The position numbers were made by a program, and so were the translations under genes. The notes below the pieces were generated by a model. The model saw only the letters and a program-made list of their open reading frames with translations. It made no database searches and had not been told where the DNA came from. A stretch of 64,000 bases of DNA, taken from contig OV884011.1 in assembly GCA_930367205.1 (NCBI GenBank), forward strand, positions 47,877,754 through 47,941,753, in the 5' to 3' direction. This document shows positions 44,409 through 57,500 of this stretch, one piece after another (positions within the stretch are counted from its first letter, which is position 1; each line of letters opens with the position of its first letter). The DNA comes from Acanthosoma haemorrhoidale (taxonomy: Eukaryota; Arthropoda; Insecta; Hemiptera; Acanthosomatidae).

Positions 44409-45679
44409 CCCCGGCACTTGGTAGGTTTAATTGAACTGGATAATGATGGGCTCACGAAAAACAATAAAGTGTCATTAATTAATTACTAATTTGAAAATAA
44501 TTTCTTTCATAATCAATTGGTAACAAAATAATATTTATTATGTGTCCTTGTGGCATACAATGCACAGAACCCATTAAAACTCTCGTGTCCACAGGCTTAA
44601 CGGAAATCTTGATCTTATGACATCAAATATAAACTAATTGTTATCTCAATATTTAGTTGTATAATTATATTCACGCGTATTTACTCAAATTAAGGGGTGA
44701 AAAGTAAGCTATCCTCTGAAATATGCTAATCAGAAGTAACCTACAGAATTTAGGACAGAAGCAGTTGCACAAACGTCTACCCCATAAGGGATCCCTTTCA
44801 ATTGATCGTTTGTGGCGGTAGAAATGTCAGGATAAAAGAGGAAGTATTGACATGTCACTCGATCCCATAAGGTTATAACGAGGTTCCTTGAACGTGTCCT
44901 TAATAAATGAGGCGATGCCATCACACCCATGGCCCCTGGGCCGGAGTCGATGGTATCTTTTGCAACTGGATGACAATGGCTCCTGGAAGGTTAAGGATTA
45001 CAATGCCTCTTATGAAACTGTTTTGGTCCCTTGATGATGAGGCTATAACTGGATCTGGTTACACTTTCACAAAGGGTTCATATGTCGTAACCTTCAAAGG
45101 CATAACAAAGATTCACAAGCCCCTTATTAAATAAAAAGGCCTTTTTGACGCTTATGTAATTCGGACTCATACCTTTTTTAATCAAGATTGAATCCCTTTT
45201 AAGAACGAGGTTATTCAATTTTCTGTAATTCTTTTCATAGGCACTGTACTGCTAGCATTGTGTTGATAGCATGTACAGAAATATGTTATACACACACCAG
45301 CTCACGGAGAAATCATTATTTTTCTGGGTATAGACATAACATTAAAGCAGGGCAAAGCATCTTAAATTACTAAATGACTAGAGAGTTGCAATGCAATTTA
45401 TTCAAAGTATTAAGTTTTATTAAGAAATAGTCATTCCAAGGATCAGAAGTAAATGTTTTTTACGTTAATAATGAAAAATTGTGTTTATGTCGTACTTATA
45501 CAAAACTGAACAATCTATTAGTAATAAGTGTAAATAGCTACTATATTGACCTCATAAATTCCTATTGAAATCTAATTGAACCAAATTTAATATATGATTT
45601 ATTTTTTAGGCTCCCAAAATAAACGTCATTACCTTGCAAGACAACATCAATAAGAGATAAAAAAGTCAGCAACCTTGGA
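44409..45679. other. No gene recognised
   Basis: AT-rich with one GC-richer patch at 44900-45130. Short frames show no domain. Confidence 0.4.
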
Positions 45680-46140
45680 TTGACAGATTTCAAGAAGGAT
45701 AATCCTTACATTATCACTGCTATCAAACGAGCCCAAAATCCGCTTCTACAAAACAATTATTCCTTTCACCGATCCTTGTTTATGGATCAGAACAGTCTAG
45801 TTAACCATGGTATTGTGATAGGCCATCTACTCATGGATGGTACTCAATGGAATCTACTCAAAACAAGTAAGCAGAACCTAAAGAGACTTGAGGTGAAGAT
45901 AATTCGCAGAATTTTTGGAAGCAAACGACACGGCGAAGAAGAAGACCCGAAGAACGATCTAGGATTTAAAAGATAGTAGTACAGGTACAATGACAAACAA
46001 ATAATTGAAGTGCTCCATGGAACAAGATGCAGGTGATGCACGGTCCACAAAAGGACGAAAGAACTGCATAGTGGCCGCACAAGACCGTGAGAATTGGAAG
46101 AGTCAAGGACTTGTCACCGAGTTGAATTGCCACTGCATTA
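45680..46140 (+). pseudogene. Decayed LINE reverse transcriptase C-terminal fragment
   Basis: The frame 45680-45976 ends LLMDGTQWNLLKTSKQNLKR, then LEVKIIRRIFG. This mirrors the conserved LINE segment 'LLYGSETW-LTK-----LE-FE-KILRRIFG'. Downstream text around 46060-46110 translates to AAQDRENWK, like the 'AQDR--W' block that closes many such ORFs. Substitutions in the YGSETW block and stops show it is dead. It resembles the fragment at 16480-17015 in type rather than the Jockey copies. Confidence 0.6.
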
Positions 46141-46335
46141 ATATTTTTGACTTTATTTAAGATATAGTTCTTGACGTCCCCATAAAAAATAAATCATAAA
46201 TAGTTTCTGATCAGTGACATGGGAAAGATAGTTAGATAGTTTGATAAAAACCCGATTTTTTTCATGTTTGATCTTTTTTTAACATGTTTATGTCATCATA
46301 TCATAAGCAAAGTATATTTATTGATTGTGTATATA

Positions 46336-46707
46336 AAGTACAACCTCTATTATCCGTTCCTCGATTAACCGAATCATCCGAGATTGTAAAATCATTTTTT
46401 TTAAATGCAATATATGTGAGTATGTATACATATTTATTTAATCCTTAATTCTTTTGAATGGAATGTTATTTTGAATTTGTTTAGTATTGTCAATAATAGG
46501 AGTTGATTGTAGCTATTGTTAATTTTTTCTTTTTGTTAAAAATGTTTTTTGAAGTTTCCTGTGAATTGCTGTCACTTATCCCTGTTCGGTAAGTTATGTT
46601 CAATGAATTTTTATGATTTCCAGGTGATTTTTGTTTATTTGTTTCAAACTTTAAAGGCTATTTTCCGATTATCCGGGAATACTTTTCCTGTCATTACCCC
46701 GGTACTG
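46336..46707. mobile_element. Possible pogo/Tigger-like MITE
   Basis: The left end AAGTACAACCTCTATTATCC and the right end (reverse complement CAGTACCGGGG, with CGGATAATCGG further in) share AGTAC and ATTATCCG words and are flanked by TA. CAGTA-AACCTCTATTATCCG is the style of pogo/Tigger ends. The inverted repeats are imperfect and offset, so this is tentative. Confidence 0.35.
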
Positions 46708-47689
46708 TATTAAGAAATAAACCTTATGTCTCTCTACAACTTTGTCACAGCCAAAGATTTACAACCAGTATTATTAAGAAAGTAGATACAGGTCGGACCA
46801 AGATGTTTTTGCATGTATTTAAAATATCAGATAAGCCTGATTATTTTTACGGTTCTTATCGCAGAGAAAACATACAGGCAGGCAGTGACGGTTGCCCCCC
46901 ACATCTGTTTGAAAGTGATGATGATTATTTAACGACAATAAAACGTAAGTGGTTCACATCACTAAGGATTAGCAGACCACTTCATTGGAGCTCCTCTAGT
47001 TACCATATTGAGCTAAACGGAGCCTGTTACCTGTTGGAACACTTAAGTCACCATCTAGTCGAGAGATCACCTTTCTACACAGATGAAGTGACTAGTTTTA
47101 TAGTTATATCGTATAATGGTCCTATCCCTTAGACCATACAGAGTAATAATAAACCCTTCCCGGAACTATAACCTCTTCTTCCTGCAACATGAAAGGTACT
47201 TCCTCCTTTCCAGGATAACTAGGATTATATATAACTCGTGTGACCAACGATCTACATTTTACTCTTCAGCATATTTTACGATCCCCTCTGAAGCATTTTT
47301 GATTTCCTCTCCAAAGATAGTTATAATTGCCTTCTAGGTTACTCACATGTTAGTTGAAGGTACTAACATATATGTTTGAGACTTAGTTATTGTAAATTTC
47401 CTGATCATCCGCCCACTGTCACTTTAGTCTTATCATGATGTACATGTGTATGTAACAATATTATTTAATAATTTTATTGTCACAATATTCGTATTGTGCC
47501 TTAAATCGTTTACCATCACGTTGCACTTAAAATTAAATAAATACGACATTAATGAACTTTTAAAGTCAATTAAATTGTTAATGTCGTTAAATTTAAATTA
47601 AATTAAAATAATGATCCAGCGTATATGAAAACTTACGGTTTACTTTTTAGATGTCAGAACAACTTAGAATAACCAAGAATTTTCTTCTT
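46708..47689. other. No gene recognised
   Basis: The 109-codon frame at 46803-47132 contains a donor-like GTAAGT (46946) but no domain and is of chance length. Confidence 0.4.
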
Positions 47690-47780
47690 TTTTTTTATTA
47701 ACAACAATTTATTATGATAAAATTACAATCTGCCTGATTGGGCTATAAGTAATTGTGATAAATGTTCTCATTCATACCAA
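47690..47780 (-). repeat. Truncated Jockey 3' tail
   Basis: AACAACAATTTATTATGATAAAATTACAATCTGC ... GTGATAAATG-TCTCATTCATACC matches 418-495 of the first copy closely (about 90 bases). The plus-strand T-run just before it (47690-47697) is the A-tail of the minus-strand insertion. Confidence 0.75.
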
Positions 47781-50505
47781 TAACCAAGAATTAAAGTAAA
47801 TATAAGCTAACCAAACATAGCGGAATCTTTTATTAAATTCTGTCATATTTCCCCATAAAAATTTCACAAATAATACGTAAATATACTCACGATGGAATAA
47901 GAAATTAAAAAAATTGGATGCGGTACAATCAAGAAATTATATTAGCATCACGATTTATTTTTCTAGACAGATAACATTAGGATAAGGCGACTATATAAAA
48001 ATATACCTAAGAGATTTCTTCACCTTGCGTAACATCTTTCGAGACCCCTGATAGCAACATTAGACCAAGTTCCACAAACAAGTCAAGTCATAAATATTCA
48101 AAGAAAGTGACGCTTCCAGTTAAAAGTTCAAGTCTAAATCCTGTGTCCGGTGCTCGGCCGAGTCTAGAAAGCAAGATCTTGACCTTTTGCAAATTTCCCC
48201 GGCCAAGGTCTAATGAGGGAGTTTATGACAGGGAGAAAATAATAGGGATAATACATAAAAAATAATAGGGATAATACATAAAAAATAATACTGCCAAATA
48301 TGATGGCAGGCAATATAACTTCTCAAATAAGTTAAAAGATCAATTTGAACAGTCGGAGTCAAAAACCAATTCTCGCTAACAAGCACTGTTGGCAAGAACT
48401 AGTTCAACTTCAAGATTTTTGTATTATTTTTTATGTAATATGTATCTATGAAATGGTGGGCTTGGCTTAAAACAGGTCTAGATACCCACCTAGCTATTAA
48501 GTACTCCACTCCATCAACAATTTTAAATAAATATGTTGAACATACTCTCTTTTTGTTATCTCGAATAACTTTTGGACTGAGTGTTGAGGAAACTTATAAA
48601 TCAGAGAAACGTTTTCACGTTTTCTTTTTCCTTGGGTTTCACGGTATTGTAAATTTTTCATCAAAACCATGAGTTAAGTGTTCTTATTCGGGATTGATTA
48701 GATCATTTGAATGTGCAATATCGTAGTGCATACCACCAGACTTGCAGCCATACAGAGGAAAGACAACTGCCAGTAAATCTTTCCCAGCAACCTAATTCGG
48801 TTTCGTTAATCGATAATCTCAATTTTTTAACATCATGAGCGGTGATCGATCTGAAACATTGAGGTAAGATTGAATGAAACGACCCACTGTGATTTCCCAC
48901 CTAACCAACTGCCTGACCCCATTAGTTGTATTGCAAATCATACATTAACGAGATGACTGGTAACAACTGGATCAGCTCGTTACCTGCACATTATACTATC
49001 GTAGTATAACGATTATTTTTCACTCTGTAAATCCCCTGCATCAGCGGTGATAATGAGATCTGCCATCGCCCGTAACACCACTTTTTTAGCTTAGGTAGAA
49101 CGTCTTCTTCCACTCTAAGAATGACAAAAAAAAAATTGAAAAACTTGAATTCACTATCTTATCAAGCCAGGTGTGATGCATCATGCCACTCTATTAAGGG
49201 GCTCGTTACTAATTCCAAAAATATTTCAATTGTATCGACAATTTTAATGACTCCACGGAATTACAGTCTAACAGATTATCGCATCGTTAAGGGATGAGTT
49301 GCGGGATATTATTGAAAATTTTGTGTATCGAGAATAGTCTATGTTTAGTAATTTTAGCAAAAACCTCTAAGTAACATTTAGAATATTACAGTTAATATGT
49401 GTTTCTAACTATATCATTATTTTTTTTCGCTGGTTTTCTGAACACAGATTATCTTAAGGGAAATGTAAATATGTAGTTTCTAAAAGTAATATACATCGCA
49501 AAGAACGTATGGTTGGGGGTACACGAGTATTGTTCGCTGTCATGCTTTCATAATTTCCTCCTTGTTTCCCAAGAACAGACGTTCACTTTGGTCTTTATCT
49601 CAATTACTGTCTCTACTGATTGTAAACACTGTTTCTGACACTTTACGTTATAAGCCCGAGTCGCTTGAATCATAATTATCTCCAACAAATTTTGATGTGA
49701 TATACTGTCTCACCGTGAACATCATGATGTATATAAAATTGTTTATATTTTGTTTGTGTTACCTTGTTAACTGTTACCTGTTTTTTTTCTCGACATTAGT
49801 AGAGAATTTCTTTTGGCGTTAGGTTGGTATTATTGTCACCAGCACATAGCGTGACTATGCTCCTGATATAACTGAAGAAAAATCTTTAACGCTCTTATTT
49901 GAATATCAGAAAGTTCTGCAATCTAAAAACATGTTCTAGATCAGCTATGAATAACCAAAAAAGGAATGACCTTAATTCATCTCCTCGTAGAACTCCCTGG
50001 TTATTAGAATAATTCTCTCTATTTCGTTTCCCACATCCAAGCTTGTTCGTAATTTAACAACTTTTAGGAATTGTCTTATTGAATTATAAAGAGATGTTAT
50101 GGGCACACAGTAGCGATTGGTTAGCCACTTCAGACGCTCTATTGAAAATGACAAAAACGACAAACAACTCCTTTTTTTTTGCAGCATGCTAATTTGTATT
50201 AAATAATTTAACGTACAAATATTATTACTACGTTCTCGTCTAGATCGGAACTCTTTCAGCTATAGCTGAGGTGGCATCTAGCCATATCAATTAATATTGC
50301 ATAATATATACGTGAACAATTTCAGATTTTAAAGTGTGCCAAACAACTAAAAAAGTCATGTAATTATTTAAGAAACTCTAACTTACATTATCCTATCCTG
50401 GGGACTTCTCTTCGATTTTATATTTTTCAGTGTATTCACTATTTATTCTTGGCCGAGAGTGCAATCCAACATGGTATTGTATCAATAAAACTATTCATCA
50501 TAGAG
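47781..50505. other. No gene recognised; short tandem repeat inside
   Basis: Holds a 23-base tandem duplication (48239-48284, unit starting ATAATAGGGATAATACATAA) with a partial third unit, and a 10-base perfect palindrome CTCGGCCGAG near 48153. No coding region was seen. Confidence 0.45.
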
Positions 50506-50610
50506 GGTGTAACGTAAATGATGTCCAAAACTTAAGGAAGTGACAGTAGATAACAAATCAAAAAGTATATTTGGGCTATGGTCAGATTCCGAATAAGGAT
50601 GGTGTAAGGT
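50506..50610 (+). repeat. Left arm of a spaced inverted repeat
   Basis: The core GTAAATGATGTCCAAAACTT matches the reverse complement of 51363-51404 at about 37 of 42 positions; weaker similarity continues to about 50610 (GGGCTATGGTC). It is probably a dispersed repeat inserted twice in opposite orientations. Confidence 0.55.
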
Positions 50611-51304
50611 TGTCAAGTTTTTTCTTGCATGGGAAGTGATAACTAAAAAACTATTTAAGTTTGGTAATTTCCAATTACAGCATCGTAAACTAGATACAGT
50701 TTTCTTTTAAAAATAGTATAATTTGTGTTTGTTAAAACAATATGAAGGTGGCTTTCAAGTGGCTAAATTACGGAAAGTTCTGTTTTTCGTAAAATCATGG
50801 ATTAGTCGTAATTTAGTAGACTCACCACTTTTAGAAAAACTTTCTTGTTTGATAAGCTTCCGTGTTAATTAAGGTGAGGTATAGAATAGCTGAGATCCAC
50901 CTCCAGTTTTGTAAAAAAATTATCTGATGTAAAACTCTTGTCTCCTTAAAATACACACGTAAATGGTGTTAGAAAGTTAAGTTAAGTATAGTAGCCTTCA
51001 AATGCAAAAGAAAAGTTAATTTCTGATTGGGTCCATTTCTGAACATGATGAACTGATAAGTAAATTAAAATTTTGCTCAGTGCCCGTATGACTGCGAGCC
51101 ATAACAGGCATTTTGGGAATAGTTGGGCATGTCTGGGGGAAGTTGAAGATAACGGACTATTCCGAATCTATTGAGAGAAGAGGCCAGCTACTTGAAACAA
51201 TAATTCAAAATGCAACGACATAAAAGTAGGTTTTTGATCCCGGACTTTGGGCCGAGCACTCCTATAGTCACTCCTCGGCCACTGGAAAAAAATTTAAATT
51301 TACT

Positions 51305-51404
51305 CCTTTCCGGTTCGAAAATGGACCATAGCTCTAATGAACTTCGGGTGCATTTGTGGTCTTCTACCACTTCATTAAGTTTTGGACATCATTTAAGTTA
51401 CACC
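51305..51404 (-). repeat. Right arm of the spaced inverted repeat
   Basis: Reverse complement of the arm at 50506-50610, separated from it by about 700 bases. A perfect GGCCGAG / CTCGGCC hairpin lies just left of it (51250-51280). Confidence 0.55.
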
Positions 51405-53999
51405 TTGTTTATTAATAGTATCTCAGATGTTGACTTTTAAGATATGACCCCAATATACACTAATCGGTGGTTAAGTAAACGTTTTCTTGGTGTAGCATTG
51501 ATGGTTTTCCGAAATTTCAACTATCGGAAATATTAATAATTTTTTCCCCCAGGAATCGACTTGTTTTTTACTTCATTAAATGTATATATTTTTTAGTTCC
51601 AAAATATAATTTATGTTTGTAGTATTTGGAGAAATTATTAATCGTTTGAAGAAGTTTTTTTATTAAATGATCACTATATTGTGAACCAGGATTTCATTCT
51701 TAACTTTTCCCGATTTTTATATTATTCCCAAATGGTAACTTTTATGGATTGAGTAAAAGTGTAATATATGCAGTCAATATTTAAGATATAAATGATGATT
51801 TGGTTTGGCATTATATTATCCATACCATGGGGGTAGATTTGCTTGAATTAGTTAAAACATAATAAAGCATAGATAAATCAATTTATCTTATCTTATAAAT
51901 ACTTCTTTTTTACTTTCCCTACTCCAAGAAAAAGCATCTTCAGTAATTCCTATTACGATCATTATAGTTAAAAATCATGGATAAAGTAGACATGGAAAAA
52001 CTAACGACCGGTCTCACATCACAAGTGCTTCTGATGAGTTGGAATCATCATGAATGATGACTAGAAAAACATCTTCTATCATCCTTCGTTTACTGGGGTG
52101 TCGCCATCCATGATGCTCCAAACCAATCAATATCCTCTGATTGTGATCATTGAAACTTTCCCATCGGTCCGGTGGAAATCGATTTCAACATTTTCCATAA
52201 TCGATTATCCTTAACTATACGATAATTCTCTGGCTTCAGATGAAATATCTCGGTGCCTTTGATATTCTTTTTTGTTTCATCACTTTGGAATCTACGTGCT
52301 CTCCACTTAGGATCTTCCAGATGACCATTACAAGGCAATATTCTTTTTGCGGCTTTATTCACTAGATTTACTCAAATGACGTTTCAAAGTAATTGCTGAA
52401 CACAAAGGGAGAGATGTTCATGTCTTTCGGTATGTATGTTCTATGGTAGTGGTTGTAATATTATTTAATCTATCTGAAATTTTAAGTTGCAAACTCAATA
52501 AACATCTCGAAAATGATGATTAATATTTATTAGAATACATGGAATTTGGGTACAAACAAATGGAAGCATTTGTATAACTTGTGTGATTTATCAAGTCCTA
52601 GTTTCAGATGCTATTTAAAAAATAAAATTGTAATTTTCCCCGAAGGTGAAGAACGCATCGAAGACGGTAATGAAAAATAATTGCGGAGATTAAAAAACAT
52701 TAAGTTTCAAAAGAAAGCAATAGAGAGAGAGAATGCCTTTAAAAATATCCAAATAAGTTTTAACCCTTTTTTTTATTAATTTTTAAGTTATTTAAATTTT
52801 TTAAATTGGTTTAAAAAGCACTTGTTGGCTTAGAAATACCTAGTATTTTTATCACTATCATCTAATAAGGTTTTAAAAAACGCAGAGTGCCACGAGTAAC
52901 TCTCAATATTGTTTCTTTAGGTTATACTTTCTTTTTTTGTACATTGCTATAATTAATATAAATTAGTTTAAGATAGGCGTAAAGAAAACTCGTTTGTTGA
53001 CGTAAATGAAATCGTTTTAATAATAGAAAAAATGCCAAGGCAATTGGTCCATAAACCAACTAGTACATCGTGCGCACAAAAAATTTATAATTGTATACAT
53101 TCTGAAACCTTCATGATATCCAGTACTGGCCATCCCACAAGAGTAGCCCGGTAATATACTTTATTTCAACGGTTATATTGCATAAAAAACAGTTACTTGT
53201 TAACAGAGGTTAAGTTATCTGTAGAATATTCACAAAAAATAACGGACTAACCAGCATAAATTTATCGAAAACTATTCTTTTCGATGTACAAGTGAGGACT
53301 TGTCCCTAGGTCGAGCGTTCAAGGTTCATGTGAAACCCAGCTGTTAAAGTCTATTTCACCGAAGATAAATTGTTTAGGTAATAATAATGATTTTTCAATT
53401 TTTATATTATGTATTACGTAATTACTTCTTATACGTTCTGTATTATTTCAGTTTTGTTTCTTACAGTTTACTGTCACATCAATTATAGTCTTATTTGAAA
53501 ATTAAATTAGTTTGAAATATCATTCATGTAATGTCTAAAAGTGGAGAATGGAATTGTTATGTAGGACATTAAAAAAACATATTATGATGTTATGATTAAA
53601 ACAATATAAATCATTATGTATTAATTTAGATCTTTAATTAGCATTATTTCCTCAACAACAGTTGTGCAAGCATGTACGTATTAATTCATTAAGTTGGACA
53701 TTACAACGGGTTTTGTTAGGTTTTACTCAATTTCAGTTGTATATTCTACCAATCTACCACGGAGAAAAAAATCAGCACTTCAGATTTAAAATAGCTTCTT
53801 AGTTGAGACTTGAGAAATCTTAAAAGATAGCAAGCGATTTATTTATCTTTTTCATACTTCCTGCTTTTGTATGTCAACCAAAAACCAATCAACATTTGTT
53901 TTGATATGATGTGAAATTTACCTTTCCTTCTTTACATCGATTGAATCCGCTTTCGTAGAACGTATCTGAAGGAAAGTAGAGCCTCTCCCGTCTGGCCGG
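51405..53999. other. No gene recognised
   Basis: AT-rich. The minus-strand frame 52147-52362 (71 codons, lysine- and arginine-rich) looks somewhat coding-like but matches nothing I know. Confidence 0.4.
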
Positions 54000-54520
54000 G
54001 CGATTAATTCTACACGCCGGAAGCCCTCTATAATACAGACCCTCCCCCCCCCCCACTGTCCAATAGAAATGTAGTCGATTTATATCCCTGGCTATCTTCA
54101 AAGATGATATTTCTTCCGCAACACCTGCCAGAAGGCTCGGGAGATTCCGGGCGGGCAATAATACACATCCAGGCAAAGGAGTGTGCAAATTAAAAGCCGG
54201 TCCGGATGCAGTGGGCAGGTTACGCAATGGTCAGTCGATCTCAGCTGCAGAGAAAGGTGAGGATATTGACAAAGGTCAGACTTTCCGCTTCACTTTCACC
54301 TGGGCGTGGTCCTCTTGCACAACTCCTTTGTGCCGTACTATCTGGCTCTCGGGTATCTCGACTTCTTCCTGCCGTCTCTCATCTTATCTCAGGTGCGATG
54401 AGTAGATAACATCGAGATATCGGTCCACATCTCAATCGCGGTAGCTAAACGTTCCGCCTTAGACGCCTCTATCCGAGAGAGAGATAGAGAGAGACGGAGA
54501 GAGAGAGCGAGACTTTGCTT
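54000..54520. other. GC-rich island with C-run and GA tract
   Basis: The island stands out from its AT-rich surroundings. It contains an 11-base C-run (54044-54054), several CpG words and a GAGAGAGA tract (54475-54512) that would bind GAGA-type factors if the host has them. Overlapping open frames on both strands (53889-54227 minus, 54181-54409 plus) have no recognised domain. A promoter or 5' exon of a gene whose body lies elsewhere, or an old GC-rich repeat, are both possible. Confidence 0.35.
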
Positions 54521-57500
54521 CAGGAACTTTACGAGTAGTAGCTTTAGGAGGTACTAGATTGCGAGGTCACGGTCGTAGGGTCACCAATTTCAATAAAACC
54601 TTTTTTGTAGTAAGAAAAGTTGAAAAATATTTGACATGGGTTGAGGGTTCTCGATTATGGGCCTGAGGAGCCGATTTTTCTGTCTGTTTTGTTCTTGTGC
54701 ACAATAAGGTCATTAATCCATAGTTTTATTTGTTTTTATATGTAGAATAACAGATTAATATTTCGGGGCGTATGAGATATTTTTAGATCATTGTAAAGTT
54801 ACAAAACCAGGAGACGCAATTCAAATTAGTAAAAAAAAAAAAATCGTATTCGTGTTCAGCACCCCTAAAAACCAGTAGATGCGAATTTTCGTGGCACTAA
54901 AAAAAAATCTGTTTTTTTGATAGATTCGCCGAGGAATCAAATCTTTTCAAGTATAGTACATATTTCACTTATTCACGCATTCATTGAAATTTATAGTCAT
55001 CAATAGCAATGTTTACCCATAAAATTAGTATATTTAATGCTACATACTGACATTCTCAAGTGCTAATGCAACTGCTAATAGACCTCTTCAATTTAAGAGA
55101 TTGCAACATATACTTACTACATGCAGAGGAATATTGCTTTATCGCTTTTGAAACCAATGGGTGTGCTTACAAGCCTAAAATAACTTGACAAGCATTCGTC
55201 TATTTGAGTATCTGTGACAATATGATGCGTCGTGCTTATGTATGTTTGATTGTGTGGTTTCATGGAGTGAGAGGCCACTAAGATAATTTATTAATTTGTA
55301 ATTCAAAGTTGGTCAGTTTTATTTTATTTGCCAATCTGAGTAGATCCGGTTGTATAAATGTAATGAAATAATATTTGAATCCGTTCTACAACATGCGATA
55401 CTTAGACTGTAAACAATTATTTAATTCCATTTATCTATGCGTGATGAGGGAGAACCCTGATACAATATATAGCGGGTAATAAACATTGATATTATTCACG
55501 AGGGCAGGATTCGGTTAAAAGACACACATTGTCCGTTAAGTGCCGGTTTTGCCCGTGTAAGCCGCGTTAGTCATCCAACGATGTCCGATTACACGCCTGG
55601 CTCAACCGACTTTATGCGTCGGGCTGACTTTCCTCTGAACAACCGGACCTTTTTTCTTACATAATCCTTCGCTGTGCTTTTTTTTCTTTTGGGGTTCTGT
55701 TTTGTTTAGAACGTTTTTTTCCTCCATATTCGGTCTCGGAAGGCTCTTAATTATAGCGCGTGGTCCCCCCTATGGCTTTCTTCCTTAGCGAAAGGTCACG
55801 GGGTTGGGCGATTGCTTTAGCATTCCAAATTACCTAACTACCCTTAAGTGTTTAACCGCTTCTACTGTGAAAGTTCTAAACATAATACGCATGGATAATA
55901 GCACAGAAACGAATCGGTCTGTGCTTTAAATCGTTTTCATTACATGACTTCGATGCCGCTTCCTGGGAGAGGTAGATTTGAGGTGGTTAGTCAGCAATCT
56001 CGCCTATGATAGTTCCATTCCAACCAACTAATCCTGCAGCCATATCGCTAAAGGCAATGGAGGCGTTCTTATAAGCCGCAGGCGTTCAGGACCCTGAGGA
56101 ATCAGAACTCCAAAATAAGCAGGACATTTCTCACTTATTCAACATAGTTTACTAGTCGATTATTGCATATTTTTTTCCATTATATTGACGATTTGTTTTT
56201 AATTTAATCAATTATAAACTAAATATAATTTTTGGGAGATGAATAAACGAAATTGAATAAGTTGTAAGTAAAGAGACCTAATATTGCCCACTCGTACATT
56301 TATTTATTTTTACTTACCCATCGCATTCACTGAAAATCGCCTTTTTAACAAATTACCAAATATTTACACAAAAAAACTACTTTGAATGTATTAAATATGT
56401 GTTTTACTATTATATTATTGTGATATTTAATTATGTTAGGATACTTCCTATTAAGAGATATTAATTATGGCAAAATATCAGATCATTAAATATCTTCTTG
56501 TTTGGTTAAGCATATCTAAATAATATGGCTCAGGTAGATTATCATTTTTACGACCGCTGTTGTAGAATGTACATTCACTACTCGAGTTAGAACCAAAGGG
56601 AGAGGGCCTGGCAAGCGTTTCAATTATATAAAAGGGAGAAGACTGCGAAATAAAACCAAGTTCTGCAAGGTGTGAATCGAACCCGATTGCTATACTTCTT
56701 CATAGGTGAATTGCTTAATGCGCATAGTAAGTAGTTGTAGTACCGGAAGAGTCCCGGAGCCGGCGAGACAAACAAGCCCTGCTGTCGCTGCCATTAGGAA
56801 GCCAAGTAGAGCAGCCAGGAACTGTTTCTATCGCCTGGAAAGGAGAGTGTTGTCCGCCCATGTCCTTGGGAACCGGCCGCTGGAGAACTGGAGAAAGTCC
56901 CTGATCCCCGGTCGGCTTAGGATCATCCATTGTGGAGCCTGTCCCATTTCACGGCACCACGTTACGCATTCGACAGATTGCTCACTACTAAGCTAGAATA
57001 TATTGACATACTATTTTATCCATACAAATTCATTTTAATATTATTTGCATTATTGCTGTGGGTGAACGCCCTCTGCCCGTTTCACGCGGCTTGGTCACTG
57101 CTCTTTGAGTATTGCCCCATAATAAAGCATATTTTTGGTAGTTATGGAAGTCAATAAAAGTAAAAATACTAAAGAAACAGTTCCAACTAGAGTTTCGTTA
57201 AAAACGATGTGATTTATAAAATCTAGTTTTCTTTCGATATTTATAAGAACTCCTGATTTACGTGGAATTCAAGCAACAAGGCTGTCCACCTTCTATATGT
57301 CCACCTTCTACAGAGTGGTAAGTTTTTTGACTGGTTGTAGCCACAGGTAAAAAATAAATTTGTTTATGCCCGAGCACTTTTAAATGACAGCGTTTACATA
57401 AACATAAGTTCATCTAAGCGCTTTTGCTTGAATAAACTTATGTTGCAGCTCTGAGTATGACTCCAGGAAAAATTAATTTTGTTCTTTAAGCTATAGACTA

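Noticed and set aside
48239..48290. CRISPR-like or regulatory tandem array
   Set aside because: Only two full 23-base units without spacers; this is an ordinary short tandem duplication in a eukaryotic genome.
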